Below are positions 25,295 through 34,115 of a stretch of 64,000 nt of DNA, in pieces. Source of the stretch: an uncultured beta proteobacterium (GTDB lineage Bacteria; Pseudomonadota; Gammaproteobacteria; Burkholderiales; Burkholderiaceae_C); contig CAIVHU010000009.1 of NCBI GenBank assembly GCA_903905735.1, forward strand, positions 1 through 64,000, given 5' to 3'. The stretch's first letter is position 1, and each line of letters starts with the position of its first letter. Below the pieces are notes generated by a model. That model made no database searches. It worked only from the letters and a program-made list of their open reading frames with translations, and was not told the DNA's origin. The position numbers and the translations under genes were made by a program.

Positions 25295-26467
25295 ATGAAC
25301 CGAAACCTCTGGCTGCTGGCCATCTGTCAGGGCCTGTTCCTGACCAACAACGTGACCTTCATCGCCATCAACGGGCTGGTGGGCTTCAGCCTGGCCCCGC
25401 TGGGCTGGATGGCCACGCTGCCGGTGATGGGTTACGTGGTGGGCGGGGCGTTTTCTACTGGCCTGGTCGCCAGGACGCAGCACCGCTTTGGCCGCAAGGC
25501 CTCATTCCAGATCGCGCTGCTGGTCGCCATGGGCAGTGCGCTGATGTGCGCTTATGCGGCTGCCAGCCACAACTTCTGGCTGCTGTGCGGCGCCACGCTG
25601 GTGGCGGGCTACTACAACGCCAATGGCAACCTGTACCGCTTTGCCGCCGCTGAGCTGGCGGGCAGCGGGTTTCGTGAAAAAGCCGTGTCGCTGGTGATGG
25701 CGGGTGGCTTGATCGGTGCGGTGGCGGGCCCGAACTTGGCCGCACAAACGCGCACGCTCACCGCCGTGCCCTTCATGGGGGCGTATCTGGCGCTGGCCGG
25801 GGTGGCGGTGCTGTCGATGGCGGTGCTGGCGTTCATCCACTTCCCGCCCGTGCTGGCCAAAAAAACCTCTGGCGACGGCCGGCCGTTGAGAGAGATCATG
25901 CGTCAGCCCACCTTCATCGTGGCGGCGGTCACTGGCGCATTGGGCTTTGGCGTGATGAATTTGCTGATGGCGGCCACGCCGCTGGCCATGCAGCAGTGCA
26001 GCCTGCCATTTGGTGACACCGCGCTGGTGCTGGAGTGGCATGTGATCGGCATGTTTGCGCCGGGCTTTTTCACCGGGCACCTGATCAAGCGTTTTGGCGT
26101 GCTGCCGATCATGGGCATCGGCGTGGCGCTGAACCTGCTGTGCATTACTGTGGCGCTGTCCGGGGTGGATCTGAACCAGTTTCTGGTGGCGTTGTTTCTG
26201 CTGGGTGTGGGCTGGAACTTTCTGTTCACCGGCAGCACCACGCTATCCTTGCAGACCTACACACCAGCAGAAAAAGACCGCGCCCAGGGCGTGCTGAATT
26301 TCTTTGTGTTTGCCACCACGGCGATCAGCTCGTTTTCATCGGGCGTGCTGGTCACCACCCAGGGCTGGCAGCTGCTCAATGCGGGCTCGTTGATCCCGGT
26401 GGTACTGACCGGCGCGGCGCTGATCTGGCTGGCTCGGCACCGAAGCCGGAGACCGGTCGCAGCCTGA
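25295..26467 (+). CDS. MFS transporter
   Basis: A 390-residue major-facilitator protein with about twelve hydrophobic segments. The loop between helices 2 and 3 (LVARTQHRFGRKASF) carries the GxxxDRxGRR-type motif in altered form. A second basic loop, LIKRFGVLPIMG, is the equivalent in the C-terminal half. Loss of the usual acidic residue in the first loop is common in divergent MFS lineages of the YbfB/unknown-substrate kind. Nothing nearby reveals the substrate. It is flanked by dispersed repeats on both sides. Confidence 0.88.
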   Translation: MNRNLWLLAICQGLFLTNNVTFIAINGLVGFSLAPLGWMATLPVMGYVVGGAFSTGLVARTQHRFGRKASFQIALLVAMGSALMCAYAAASHNFWLLCGATLVAGYYNANGNLYRFAAAELAGSGFREKAVSLVMAGGLIGAVAGPNLAAQTRTLTAVPFMGAYLALAGVAVLSMAVLAFIHFPPVLAKKTSGDGRPLREIMRQPTFIVAAVTGALGFGVMNLLMAATPLAMQQCSLPFGDTALVLEWHVIGMFAPGFFTGHLIKRFGVLPIMGIGVALNLLCITVALSGVDLNQFLVALFLLGVGWNFLFTGSTTLSLQTYTPAEKDRAQGVLNFFVFATTAISSFSSGVLVTTQGWQLLNAGSLIPVVLTGAALIWLARHRSRRPVAA

Positions 26468-26512
26468 GCTGCACCGCAAAGCATCAACCCGTACCCAAGC
26501 CTCGCAAATTTG

Positions 26513-26548
26513 ATAGCTGCTTACGCTTATTGGATAAGGGCTGGGGCT
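26513..26548 (+). repeat. Dispersed intergenic repeat, copy 3
   Basis: ATAGCTGCTTACGCTTAT followed by GGATAAGGGCTGGGGCT. It sits between the MFS gene and the ABC substrate-binding gene. CTTAT and ATAAG can form a short hairpin. Confidence 0.7.
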
Positions 26549-26632
26549 ACTTTTGACTCAAACTTGTGTATGATTTGCCGGAGGTGGCCAGCACGAATGC
26601 CGCCCGTTGATTCAAACTTTGGAGACAAACCC

Positions 26633-27658
26633 ATGCATAGAAGACACCTGATTGCCGGCGGCCTGGCCGTTGCCGCCCTGCCCCTGTGGGCCACCGCTCA
26701 AGCGCTTGAAAAGCCCCAAGTCACCCTGGCTGTGGGTGGCAAAAACCTGCTGTATTACCTGCCTTTGACCATTGCCGAGCAGTTGGGCTACTTCAAGGCC
26801 GAGGGGCTGGACGTGACCATCGTCGACTTTGCCGGCGGCTCCAAAGCCTTGCAGGCGGTGGTGGGCGGCAGTGCCGATGTGGTCTCTGGCGCGTTCGAGC
26901 ACACCATCACCATGCAGGCCAAGGGCCAGTTCATGCGCGCCTTTGTGCTGCAGGGTGCGGCACCCCAGATTGTGCTGGGCTACAACCCCAAAACAATGCC
27001 GAATTACAAGAGCGTGGCTGACCTCAAAGGCAAGAAAATTGGTGTGTCGGCTCCTGGCAGCTCCACCAATGTGATGGCCAATTTTGTACTCGCCAAGGCG
27101 GGGCTCAAGCCCACCGATGTGAGCTTTATCGGTGTCGGCACCGGCAGTGGCGCAGTGGCTGCCATGCGCTCGGGCCAGATTGATGCGATGAGCAACCTGG
27201 ACCCGGTCATCACCCTGCTGCAGCGCTCGGGCGACCTCAAAATCATCGCAGACACCCGCATGGTGGCGGAGTCTGACAAGGTGTTTGGCGGCCCGATGCC
27301 CGCAGGTTGCCTGTATGCCCCGCAGACCTTCATCGACAAGAACCCGGCCACCGTGCAGGCACTGACCAATGCCATGGTGCGTGCCGACATGTGGATCCAG
27401 AAAGCTGGTGCGGCCGACATCATCAAGGCCGTGCCCGAAGGCTACCTGCTGGGTGACCGCGCGGTCTATATTGATGCCTTCCTGGCCGCCAAAAAGGCGT
27501 TGTCGCCAGACGGCATGATCCCCGCCAAAGGCGCGCAAACCGCCCTGCATGCGCTGGTCAGCGCCGATGAGAAACTGGCATCCGCCAAGCTCGACCTGAA
27601 CGCGATCTATACCAACGAGTTTGTCAAAAAGGCCATCGCCAAATACCCCAAGGGCTGA
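26633..27658 (+). CDS. ABC transporter substrate-binding protein (SsuA/TauA/NMT1 type)
   Basis: The ATG at 26633 has GGAG eight bases upstream and opens a signal peptide (RRHLIAGGLAVAALPLWATA, cleavage at AQA); an upstream frame opening at 26510 is discarded. The 341-residue protein is of the NMT1/THI5-like class: YYLPLTIAEQLGYFKAEGLD (N-terminal recognition segment), DFAGGSKALQAVVGGSADV and LKGKKIGVSAPGSSTNVM. It is the periplasmic receptor for the ATPase and permease encoded just downstream. Aliphatic sulfonates, taurine, nitrate or pyrimidine precursors are all possible ligands, and sequence alone does not choose. Confidence 0.9.
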   Translation: MHRRHLIAGGLAVAALPLWATAQALEKPQVTLAVGGKNLLYYLPLTIAEQLGYFKAEGLDVTIVDFAGGSKALQAVVGGSADVVSGAFEHTITMQAKGQFMRAFVLQGAAPQIVLGYNPKTMPNYKSVADLKGKKIGVSAPGSSTNVMANFVLAKAGLKPTDVSFIGVGTGSGAVAAMRSGQIDAMSNLDPVITLLQRSGDLKIIADTRMVAESDKVFGGPMPAGCLYAPQTFIDKNPATVQALTNAMVRADMWIQKAGAADIIKAVPEGYLLGDRAVYIDAFLAAKKALSPDGMIPAKGAQTALHALVSADEKLASAKLDLNAIYTNEFVKKAIAKYPKG

Positions 27659-27659
27659 C

Positions 27660-28469
27660 ATGACGGCAGCGCTTGAACTGCAAGGCGTGGCCTGCACGTT
27701 TACCGACAGGCACAACCCCGGGCAACGCTACACCGCCGTCAAGGATGTGACGCTGACGGTGGGTGCAGGCGAGTTTGTCAGCGTGGTTGGCCCCACCGGT
27801 TGCGGTAAGAGTACGCTGCTTAACGTGGGTGCCGGGTTGCTGACACCCAGCACTGGCTCGGTAAAAGTCTTTGGCGAGCCCTTGAAAGGCATCAACCAAC
27901 GCGCCGGTTACATGTTTCAGGCCGAGAGCCTGATGCCCTGGCGCACTGCGCTGGCCAATGTGATGGCCGGGCTGGAGTTTCACGGTGTACCCATTGAGCA
28001 GGCGCGAAGTCAAAGTGAAGACTGGCTGCGCCGCGTCGGCTTAGGCGGCTTTGGTGACCGCTACCCACACCAGATGAGCGGCGGCATGCGCAAGCGCGTG
28101 AGCCTGGCGCAAACCCTGGTGCTCGACCCCGACATCATCCTGATGGACGAGCCGTTTTCCGCGCTTGACATCCAGACCCGCCAGCTCATGGAAAACGAGC
28201 TGCTGGCGCTGTGGCAGGCCAAAAAGAAAGCGGTGCTGTTCATCACCCACGATCTGGACGAAGCCATTGCCATGAGCGACCGCGTGGTGGTGCTGAGCGC
28301 CGGGCCGGGCAGCCATCCGATTGGCGACTTCAGCATCGACATCGACCGGCCTCGCGATGTGGCCGAGGTGAAGATGACCCCGCGATTCATCGACCTGCAC
28401 CAGGCGATCTGGGCGGTGCTGCGCGAAGAAGTGCTCAAGGGTTATGCGCAACAACTACAGGTGGCGTGA
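27660..28469 (+). CDS. ABC transporter ATP-binding protein (SsuB/TauB type)
   Basis: Starts one base after the stop of the binding-protein gene. The 269-residue ATPase has Walker A VGPTGCGKSTLLN, Q-loop MFQAESLMPWRTA (typical of the nitrate/sulfonate/taurine subfamily), signature MSGGMRKRVSLAQTL (LSGGQ variant), Walker B DIILMDEPFSALD and switch His in FITHDLDEA. It powers import together with the permease at 28782. The 312-nt gap before that permease, filled by two hairpin repeats, is unusual for such an operon. Confidence 0.93.
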   Translation: MTAALELQGVACTFTDRHNPGQRYTAVKDVTLTVGAGEFVSVVGPTGCGKSTLLNVGAGLLTPSTGSVKVFGEPLKGINQRAGYMFQAESLMPWRTALANVMAGLEFHGVPIEQARSQSEDWLRRVGLGGFGDRYPHQMSGGMRKRVSLAQTLVLDPDIILMDEPFSALDIQTRQLMENELLALWQAKKKAVLFITHDLDEAIAMSDRVVVLSAGPGSHPIGDFSIDIDRPRDVAEVKMTPRFIDLHQAIWAVLREEVLKGYAQQLQVA

Positions 28470-28514
28470 GGTGATATATGGCCGTTGAGCGCACGCTTTC
28501 CTCGCTGTTCACCC

Positions 28515-28590
28515 GCAGGGCAACCGGTGGGTGCATCCCCCTCATACTGGGGTACCAGAAATCGGGAGCTACCCCCACCGGTCACCCTGC
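28515..28590 (+). repeat. Hairpin repeat with invariant core, copy A
   Basis: Arms 28515-28531 and 28574-28590 pair over 17 bp with two mismatches (GCAGGG-AACCGGTGGG type). The central loop holds the core TACTGGGGTACCAGAAATCG (part of 28541-28564), which itself contains the palindrome CTGG-GGTA-CCAG. The same core recurs inverted at 28676-28699 and directly at 34073-34096, with different arm sequences. Confidence 0.8.
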
Positions 28591-28650
28591 TAGGCGGTGT
28601 GGGTCGTTTGGTGAAAAAACAAGTCGGTCTGCTGCCGTCGCAACGTCCAG

Positions 28651-28721
28651 AGCAGCGGCGGGTTTTGGCGGCCGACGATTTCTGGTACCCCAGTATGAGG
28701 AGGCCGCCAAAGACTGCTGCT
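28651..28721 (-). repeat. Hairpin repeat with invariant core, copy B (inverted)
   Basis: Core in reverse orientation at 28676-28699, identical to copy A over 24 bases. The arms differ in sequence from copy A but pair with each other: TTTGGCGGCC with GGCCGCCAAA, and AGCAGC with GCTGCT outside a small bulge. It lies about 110 bp from copy A inside the ABC transporter operon. From 28470 to 28781 I see nothing besides copies A and B. Confidence 0.8.
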
Positions 28722-28781
28722 GTGCGGGTTCAAACACCAGACGCATCGCATTGCACATAGGCAAACAGACCATCATCAACC

Positions 28782-29609
28782 ATGTGGAAATTTCTTAAAC
28801 CCAAATTAGGCAACCTTTGGCTCTGGCAGCTGGGCCTGCTGGCGGGGCTGTTTGTGTTCTGGCATGTGATGACGGTGCCGGGGCTGGTCCCGCCGTTCAT
28901 GTTTGACAACGCCAGTCAGGCGGCGTTTTTCTTTGGCGAACCGTTGAAGATGTTCGACCGCATCTGGGCCTGGTTTGTTACCGACGCCGACATCTACAAA
29001 CACCTGGGCATCACCTTGGCCGAAACCCTGATGGCCTTTGCCATTGGCTCCGGGCTGGGGCTGGCCGGTGGACTGTGGCTGGCGCTGGCACCGATGGCCT
29101 CAAGCATTCTGGAGCCCTACATCAAGGCCATGAACGCCATGCCGCGGATCATCCTGGCGCCGATTTTTTCGGTCTGGTTCGGGCTGGGCATGGGCTCCAA
29201 GGTGGCGCTGGGTGTGACGCTGGTGTTTTTCATTGTGTTTTTTAACGTCTACCAAGGCGTGAAAGAGGTCAGCCCGGTGGTGCTGGCCAACGCCCGCATG
29301 CTGGGGGCCAGCCAGCGGCAACTGCTGCGCCACGTGTACCTGCCCAGCGCCACCAGCTGGGTATTCAGCTCGCTGCACACCAGCGTCGGGCTGGCGTTTG
29401 TCGGCGCGGTGGTGGGGGAATACCTGGGCTCGGCCTCGGGTGTGGGTTATCTGATTTTGCAGGCCGAGGGCAGCTTTGACATCAACACCGTGATGGCCGG
29501 CATTGTGGTGCTGACCGTGTTTGCGCTGGCGCTGGACAGCGTGGTGGGCCGCATTGAAGCTCGGCTGATGAAGTGGCAGCCCAAGACGGGCGAGACCGAA
29601 AAGCTGTAG
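28782..29609 (+). CDS. ABC transporter permease (SsuC/TauC type)
   Basis: A 275-residue inner-membrane permease with about six helices. The cytoplasmic EAA loop, ARMLGASQRQLLRHVYLPSA, contacts the ATPase. The N-terminus WLWQLGLLAGLFVFWHVMT is the first membrane segment. It completes the importer with the two upstream genes, with one permease subunit presumed to form a homodimer. Separation from the ATPase gene by two hairpin repeats may lower its expression or may be compensated by an internal promoter. Confidence 0.92.
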   Translation: MWKFLKPKLGNLWLWQLGLLAGLFVFWHVMTVPGLVPPFMFDNASQAAFFFGEPLKMFDRIWAWFVTDADIYKHLGITLAETLMAFAIGSGLGLAGGLWLALAPMASSILEPYIKAMNAMPRIILAPIFSVWFGLGMGSKVALGVTLVFFIVFFNVYQGVKEVSPVVLANARMLGASQRQLLRHVYLPSATSWVFSSLHTSVGLAFVGAVVGEYLGSASGVGYLILQAEGSFDINTVMAGIVVLTVFALALDSVVGRIEARLMKWQPKTGETEKL

Positions 29610-29769
29610 CGCCCCCTGTCAGCCTGCTCCGGGCGCATCCACAAGCCTGCGCAGCGCTTTTCCAAAGCCGCCTGGCCCTAAAGTGGGCCAGCACACCGAC
29701 CAGTTCACCCATTTCAGCCAAGCTGCCAAGGCTGGTCCGTTCGAGGCAGCCAGGTAGCACGCTTGAGCC

Positions 29770-31119
29770 GTGTTCAGTGCCGGAAATTCCGTGAAACATA
29801 TCAAACTGAGCCTCTGGGGCTTTCTGCTGCTGCTGGCCGGGTTGTGGTGGCTGGTGGACTTGCGGGTGGCGATGCCAAACACGTTTGGCACTTGGCGCAA
29901 TTCGCTGATCTACTTCACCGGCATCATGGGCTTGGGCGTGATGAGCGTCGCCCTCATGCTGGCGGTGCGACCCATCGCCTTGGAGCCCTTCTTCGGCGGC
30001 TTGGACAAGATGTACCGGCTGCACAAATGGCTGGGTATCGCGGGTCTGGTGATGGTCGTGCTGCACTGGACGGGTACGCAACTGCCCGGCTGGTTGACAG
30101 GGCTGGGGCTGATGGCGCGGCATGCCCAAGAGCGCATGCCCGAGCCCAATTCGCCAGTCTTTCAGTTCTTTCAAAGCCTGCGCGACGCAGCCGAGGGCAT
30201 CGGTGAATGGGCTTTTTATGCGGCAGTGGTGCTGATGGTGCTGGCACTGGTCAAGTGGTTCCCCTACCGGCTGTTTTTCAAAACCCACCGCTTGCTGGCC
30301 GTGGCGTATCTGTTTCTGGTTTTCCATTCTGTGGTGTTGATGAAGTTCAGCTACTGGGGCGAGCTGATCGGACCGCTGATGGCCTTGCTGGTGCTGGGTG
30401 GCAGTGTGTCGGCCGTCATCATTTTGCTGCGGCGCGTGGGCCTGAGCCGCCGGGCCGTGGGTGTGGTGAGAAAGGTCACTTACCACAAGGAAGTGCGTAC
30501 GCTGGAGGTGGCCGTGCAGCTCAAGGGGCGCTGGGCTGGGCATGACAGCGGGCAGTTTGTGTTTGTCACTTTTGACACCCGTGAAGGGGCTCACCCGTTT
30601 ACCATCTCGTCGGCCTGGTCGGGGGATGGGCACATGGTGTTCCTGATCAAGGAGTTGGGGGACTACACCCGGGTGCTGCCTGCCAGCCTCAAGGTGGGCG
30701 ACCCGGTCAAAGTCGAGGGACCCTACGGCCAGTTCAATTTCAACAGCGAATGCGCGCGCCAGATCTGGGTCGGTGGCGGCATTGGCATCACGCCTTTTGT
30801 GGCCCGGCTTGAGGAACTGAAGGTGCAGCCGTATGACCAGCCGGTGGACCTGTTCTACGCCACGGCCTCACCCTACAACCTGGCCATTCACAAGCTCAGG
30901 CGACTGGCACGCGAGGCTGGCGTAGTGTTGCATGTGCTGGTGGAAGCCCAAGACGGCCGCCTGACGGCACGGCGCATCTGTGAGGCGGTGCCCGACTGGG
31001 CCTCGGGCGACATCTGGTTCTGTGGCCCGATGGCATTTGGGCACGCCCTGCAAGCCGACTTTGCCGCGCGCGGCCTGGCCAGCAAGAACTTCCACGAAGA
31101 GTTGTTTGACATGCGGTGA
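29770..31119 (+). CDS. Ferric-reductase-like flavohaem oxidoreductase
   Basis: A 449-residue membrane protein. The N-terminal half has about six helices of the ferric reductase-like transmembrane domain with candidate haem histidines in YRLHKWLGIAGLV, VVLHW, FKTHRLLAVAYL and VFHSVVL. The C-terminal half is an FAD/NAD(P)H module: HPFTISSAW (FAD), VGGGIGITPFVARLEELK (nucleotide) and DIWFCGPMAFG (C-terminal reductase motif). Electrons probably go from NAD(P)H through FAD and haem across the membrane; the acceptor is unknown. A GTG start at 29791 (VKHIKLSLWG) is a reasonable alternative. Bases 29610-29769 upstream hold no recognised gene. Confidence 0.88.
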   Translation: MFSAGNSVKHIKLSLWGFLLLLAGLWWLVDLRVAMPNTFGTWRNSLIYFTGIMGLGVMSVALMLAVRPIALEPFFGGLDKMYRLHKWLGIAGLVMVVLHWTGTQLPGWLTGLGLMARHAQERMPEPNSPVFQFFQSLRDAAEGIGEWAFYAAVVLMVLALVKWFPYRLFFKTHRLLAVAYLFLVFHSVVLMKFSYWGELIGPLMALLVLGGSVSAVIILLRRVGLSRRAVGVVRKVTYHKEVRTLEVAVQLKGRWAGHDSGQFVFVTFDTREGAHPFTISSAWSGDGHMVFLIKELGDYTRVLPASLKVGDPVKVEGPYGQFNFNSECARQIWVGGGIGITPFVARLEELKVQPYDQPVDLFYATASPYNLAIHKLRRLAREAGVVLHVLVEAQDGRLTARRICEAVPDWASGDIWFCGPMAFGHALQADFAARGLASKNFHEELFDMR

Positions 31120-31200
31120 CGCAACCTGGCTTCTGACAACCGCCAGAGCCAAGCGCCGGGTCAGTATGATGGGCGGACCCACCGCCAAAGCCTGACCTTC

Positions 31201-32331
31201 GTGAACACCTTTTTACCCCGGCAAACCACCCCCGATACCTCCGGGACGAGGGTTTTCTGGATCGCCCGCGTCAATCACCGCAGCCGCACTTTGGGGTTTG
31301 CCATGCTGCTGGTGATTTTCGGGCTGCACATGGCACCACAGAACCGCAGCTGGGGCCTGTGGCTGGCGCTGGTGCTGCAGTTTGCGGTGTACCCGCAAGT
31401 GGCGTTCTGGCTGGCGAACCGCGCAACCGATACGCTGCATGCCGAAGTGCGACACATGTGGCTGGATGCGCTGAGCCTGGGCGGCTGGATCGCGATGTTG
31501 CATTTCCCGCTCTGGATCAGCTTTGCGGCGGCAACGGGTGCCATGCAAAACCTGACCCTGTACCGTGGTGTGCGCGGCTGGATGGAAGCACTTGTGCTGT
31601 TGCTGCTGGGGTGTGGCGTGGTCGGTTGGGCCACAGCTTGGACGCTGCAGCCGCAGACTGATGCCCTGGTGACGGTGCTGTCGATCATCGCCCTGTCGCT
31701 GTATTTGTTTTCGGTTTCACTGGACAGCCAGCGCCGTTCGGTGCGGCTGCGTGCGGTGCGCCAGGAGCTGCGGGGCAAGGAACACGCCTTGCAGCAGCAG
31801 TTGGCCCAAATCCAGAGCCTGCAGGCCGAGTTGCGCGACCAGGCCCGCCGTGATGCGCTGACCGGCCTGTTCAACCGCCGCCATCTGGGCGACCTGATGG
31901 CCCACGAACTGGCGCGCTGCGCCCGCGATGGGCAACCCTTGAGCCTGTTGATGATCGACATCGACCACTTCAAGCGCATCAACGACACCTATGGCCACCA
32001 GGTGGGCGACGACGTGTTGCGGGAAACCGCCCGCCTGCTGGGTGAACGTGCCCGCGCCAGCGACCTGCTGTTTCGCTACGGCGGTGAAGAATTTCTGCTG
32101 GTCCTGTTACCCGCCGACGCCGGGGTGGCCAAAGAGGTGGCCGAAGAACTGCGCCAGCGCTACGCCGCCAGCCCATTGACCACCGGCTCCAACCCAGCCA
32201 TGGCAACTCTGTCCATCGGCATATCGACCTTTGCCGACCATGGCGTGACGTTTGTCAGCCTGATTGAAGCGGCTGACCAAGCCCTGTACCGCGCCAAACG
32301 CGCCGGGCGCAATCGGGTGGAGGTAGCCTGA
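31201..32331 (+). CDS. Membrane-anchored diguanylate cyclase (GGDEF)
   Basis: GTG start at 31201; 376 residues. The N-terminal 180 residues contain about five or six hydrophobic segments (a MASE2-like membrane sensor), then a short coiled coil (ELRGKEHALQQQLAQIQSLQ) and a GGDEF domain. The active site is RYGGEEFLLVLL, with DALTGLFNRRHL and MIDIDHFKRINDTYGHQVGD upstream. RASD, five residues before GGEEF, is an RxxD inhibitory site, so product feedback is expected. It makes cyclic di-GMP. Monocistronic; its end faces the M20 peptidase gene across a dispersed repeat. Confidence 0.93.
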   Translation: MNTFLPRQTTPDTSGTRVFWIARVNHRSRTLGFAMLLVIFGLHMAPQNRSWGLWLALVLQFAVYPQVAFWLANRATDTLHAEVRHMWLDALSLGGWIAMLHFPLWISFAAATGAMQNLTLYRGVRGWMEALVLLLLGCGVVGWATAWTLQPQTDALVTVLSIIALSLYLFSVSLDSQRRSVRLRAVRQELRGKEHALQQQLAQIQSLQAELRDQARRDALTGLFNRRHLGDLMAHELARCARDGQPLSLLMIDIDHFKRINDTYGHQVGDDVLRETARLLGERARASDLLFRYGGEEFLLVLLPADAGVAKEVAEELRQRYAASPLTTGSNPAMATLSIGISTFADHGVTFVSLIEAADQALYRAKRAGRNRVEVA

Positions 32332-32370
32332 CATTCCCCCGCACCGGCCCTCTTGGATGATATGGATTCA

Positions 32371-32406
32371 ATAGCTGCCTGCGCTTATGAAATAAGGGCT
32401 GAAGGC
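32371..32406 (+). repeat. Dispersed intergenic repeat, copy 4
   Basis: ATAGCTGCCTGCGCTTAT followed by AAATAAGGGCTGAAGGC. It lies between the convergent 3' ends of the diguanylate cyclase and M20 peptidase genes. Confidence 0.7.
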
Positions 32407-32437
32407 ACAAATCATGCCTTAACTTCAAAGGACAGCG

Positions 32438-33946
32438 TTATGCCGCGTGGGCAGCGGCAGCCAGCACCTGCGCCACGGCGGCGGTGAGTTTTTTGGCGTA
32501 GGGCACGTGCAAAAACTCGTTGGGGCCGTGGGCGTTGCTCTTGGGGCCGAGCACCCCACAGACCATCATCTGCGCTCTGGGAAAACCTGTGGACAACATG
32601 TTCATGAGCGGGATCGTGCCGCCCTGGCCAATGTAGCCGCAAGGCGCACCAAAGCAGCTTTGCGAGGCCGTGTTCACCGCTTGGTCAAACCACGGCGCGC
32701 TGCTGGGTGCGTTCCAGCCGGTGGCACCGGCAGCGTGGTTAAACGTCACCTTGGCCTGGTAAGGCGCGTTGTCTTCGAGCAGGGTTTTCAGATCGGCCAC
32801 AGCCTTGGCGGCGTCAATCAGCGGCGGCAGGCGCAAGGACAGCTTGAAGGCGGTGTAGGGCCGCAGCACGTTGCCAGCGTTCTGCAAATCAGGCAGGCCC
32901 TCTGCACCGGTCACGCTCAGCGTGGGCAGCCAGGTGCGGTTCAGCAGGGCTTGCAGCGGGTCGGTCGTCGTGGGCAGCATGCTTTGGGACGAGCCGCCGC
33001 AATCGGCATGGGCCCACGGAAAACGTTTGTACACCTCGTCGCCCAGGGTGGCGGCGGTGGCTTTGGCCTGCGCCCAGCGGTCGCTCGGCACCTCGCAATG
33101 GAACGACGCGGGCAACAGGCGACCCGTGGCGCTATCTTCCAGGCGGTCCAGCAAGTGGCGCAGGATGCGAAAGCTCGACGGCACCAGTCCGCTGGCATCG
33201 CCCGAGTGCACACCTTCAGTCAGCACCTCGACCTTGAGCACACCGCTGGCCATGCCGCGCAGGCTGCTGGTGAGCCAGAGTTGGTCGTAATTGCCCGCGC
33301 CGGAGTCCATACACATCACCAGGCCGACATCCCCCAGCCGGGTTTTCAGCGCGTCGATGTAGGGCAGCAGGTCATACGAGCCACTTTCTTCGCATGTCTC
33401 AATCAGGCCAACGATGCGCGGGTGCGCCGCCTGCTGGCTGTGCAGCGCCTGGATGGCGGCAATCGCCGCGTACACCGCGTAACCATCGTCCGCGCCACCC
33501 CGGCCATAAAGCTTGCCATCTTCATACACCGGCTTCCAAGGGCCCAGATCACTGCGCCAGCCGGTGAATTCGGGTTGTTTGTCGAGGTGCCCGTAAAACA
33601 TGACTGTTTGGCCGCTAACCCTCGTATTTTCTAGGCTAGTAGCTATGTTTTGCGAAGCACCTTGCGAAGCGGCCACTTCAATGAACAACACCGGCGTGCG
33701 CCCGGGCAGGCGCACGATCTCGGCGGTCAAGCCGGTCACCTTTTGCGCCTGCACCCATTCAAAAGCGTTGCGCACCACGGTCTCGATGTAGCCATGCTGC
33801 GCCCAGTCGGGGTCAAACATCGGCGATTTGGCGGGGATGGCGACGTAACGCTCAAGCTGCCCGACGATGTCGTTGTCCCAGGCCGCGCTGACTTGGTTGA
33901 GGATTTGGGCGGCGTTCAACACGCCGGTGGGGACGGATGCATTCAT
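32438..33946 (-). CDS. M20-family metallopeptidase
   Basis: The ATG at 33946, with AGGAG eight bases upstream, gives 502 residues; an upstream start at 34006 lacks this. M20 di-zinc signatures: FYGHLDKQPEF (first His/Asp), YGRGGADDGYAVYAAIAAI (bridging Asp), IETCEESGSYDL (catalytic Glu), CMDSGAGNYDQLW, and the terminal HGPNEFLHV (last His). The family includes dipeptidases and carnosinase-like enzymes acting in the cytosol; the substrate is not evident. An AT-rich stretch (33614-33655) encodes SQNIATSLENTRVS just before the first zinc motif and looks like an in-frame insertion. Confidence 0.93.
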   Translation of the reverse strand: MNASVPTGVLNAAQILNQVSAAWDNDIVGQLERYVAIPAKSPMFDPDWAQHGYIETVVRNAFEWVQAQKVTGLTAEIVRLPGRTPVLFIEVAASQGASQNIATSLENTRVSGQTVMFYGHLDKQPEFTGWRSDLGPWKPVYEDGKLYGRGGADDGYAVYAAIAAIQALHSQQAAHPRIVGLIETCEESGSYDLLPYIDALKTRLGDVGLVMCMDSGAGNYDQLWLTSSLRGMASGVLKVEVLTEGVHSGDASGLVPSSFRILRHLLDRLEDSATGRLLPASFHCEVPSDRWAQAKATAATLGDEVYKRFPWAHADCGGSSQSMLPTTTDPLQALLNRTWLPTLSVTGAEGLPDLQNAGNVLRPYTAFKLSLRLPPLIDAAKAVADLKTLLEDNAPYQAKVTFNHAAGATGWNAPSSAPWFDQAVNTASQSCFGAPCGYIGQGGTIPLMNMLSTGFPRAQMMVCGVLGPKSNAHGPNEFLHVPYAKKLTAAVAQVLAAAAHAA

Positions 33947-34053
33947 GGCAAAACTCCTGTGCAAAGGTTTCAGCCGATGATGATGCCACGAATGGGTAAA
34001 CCACAAGCTGCTGCGTGTTGAACTGATACGGCTATTGGTGGCACCCGCAAGGC

Positions 34054-34115
34054 GGGCCCTCTGGGCTGCTTCCTCATACTGGGGTACCAGAAATCGTCAG
34101 CCGCCCAGAGGGCCC
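34054..34115 (+). repeat. Hairpin repeat with invariant core, copy C
   Basis: Perfect 13-bp arms GGGCCCTCTGGGC (34054-34066) and GCCCAGAGGGCCC (34103-34115) flank the same 24-base core as copies A and B (34073-34096). It is located between the divergent M20 peptidase and WS/DGAT genes, more than 5 kb from the other two copies. Confidence 0.8.

Noticed and set aside
28478-28798. Small open frames across the hairpin repeats in the ABC operon
   Set aside because: They consist of the repeat arms and core read as codons, with no ribosome site or similarity.
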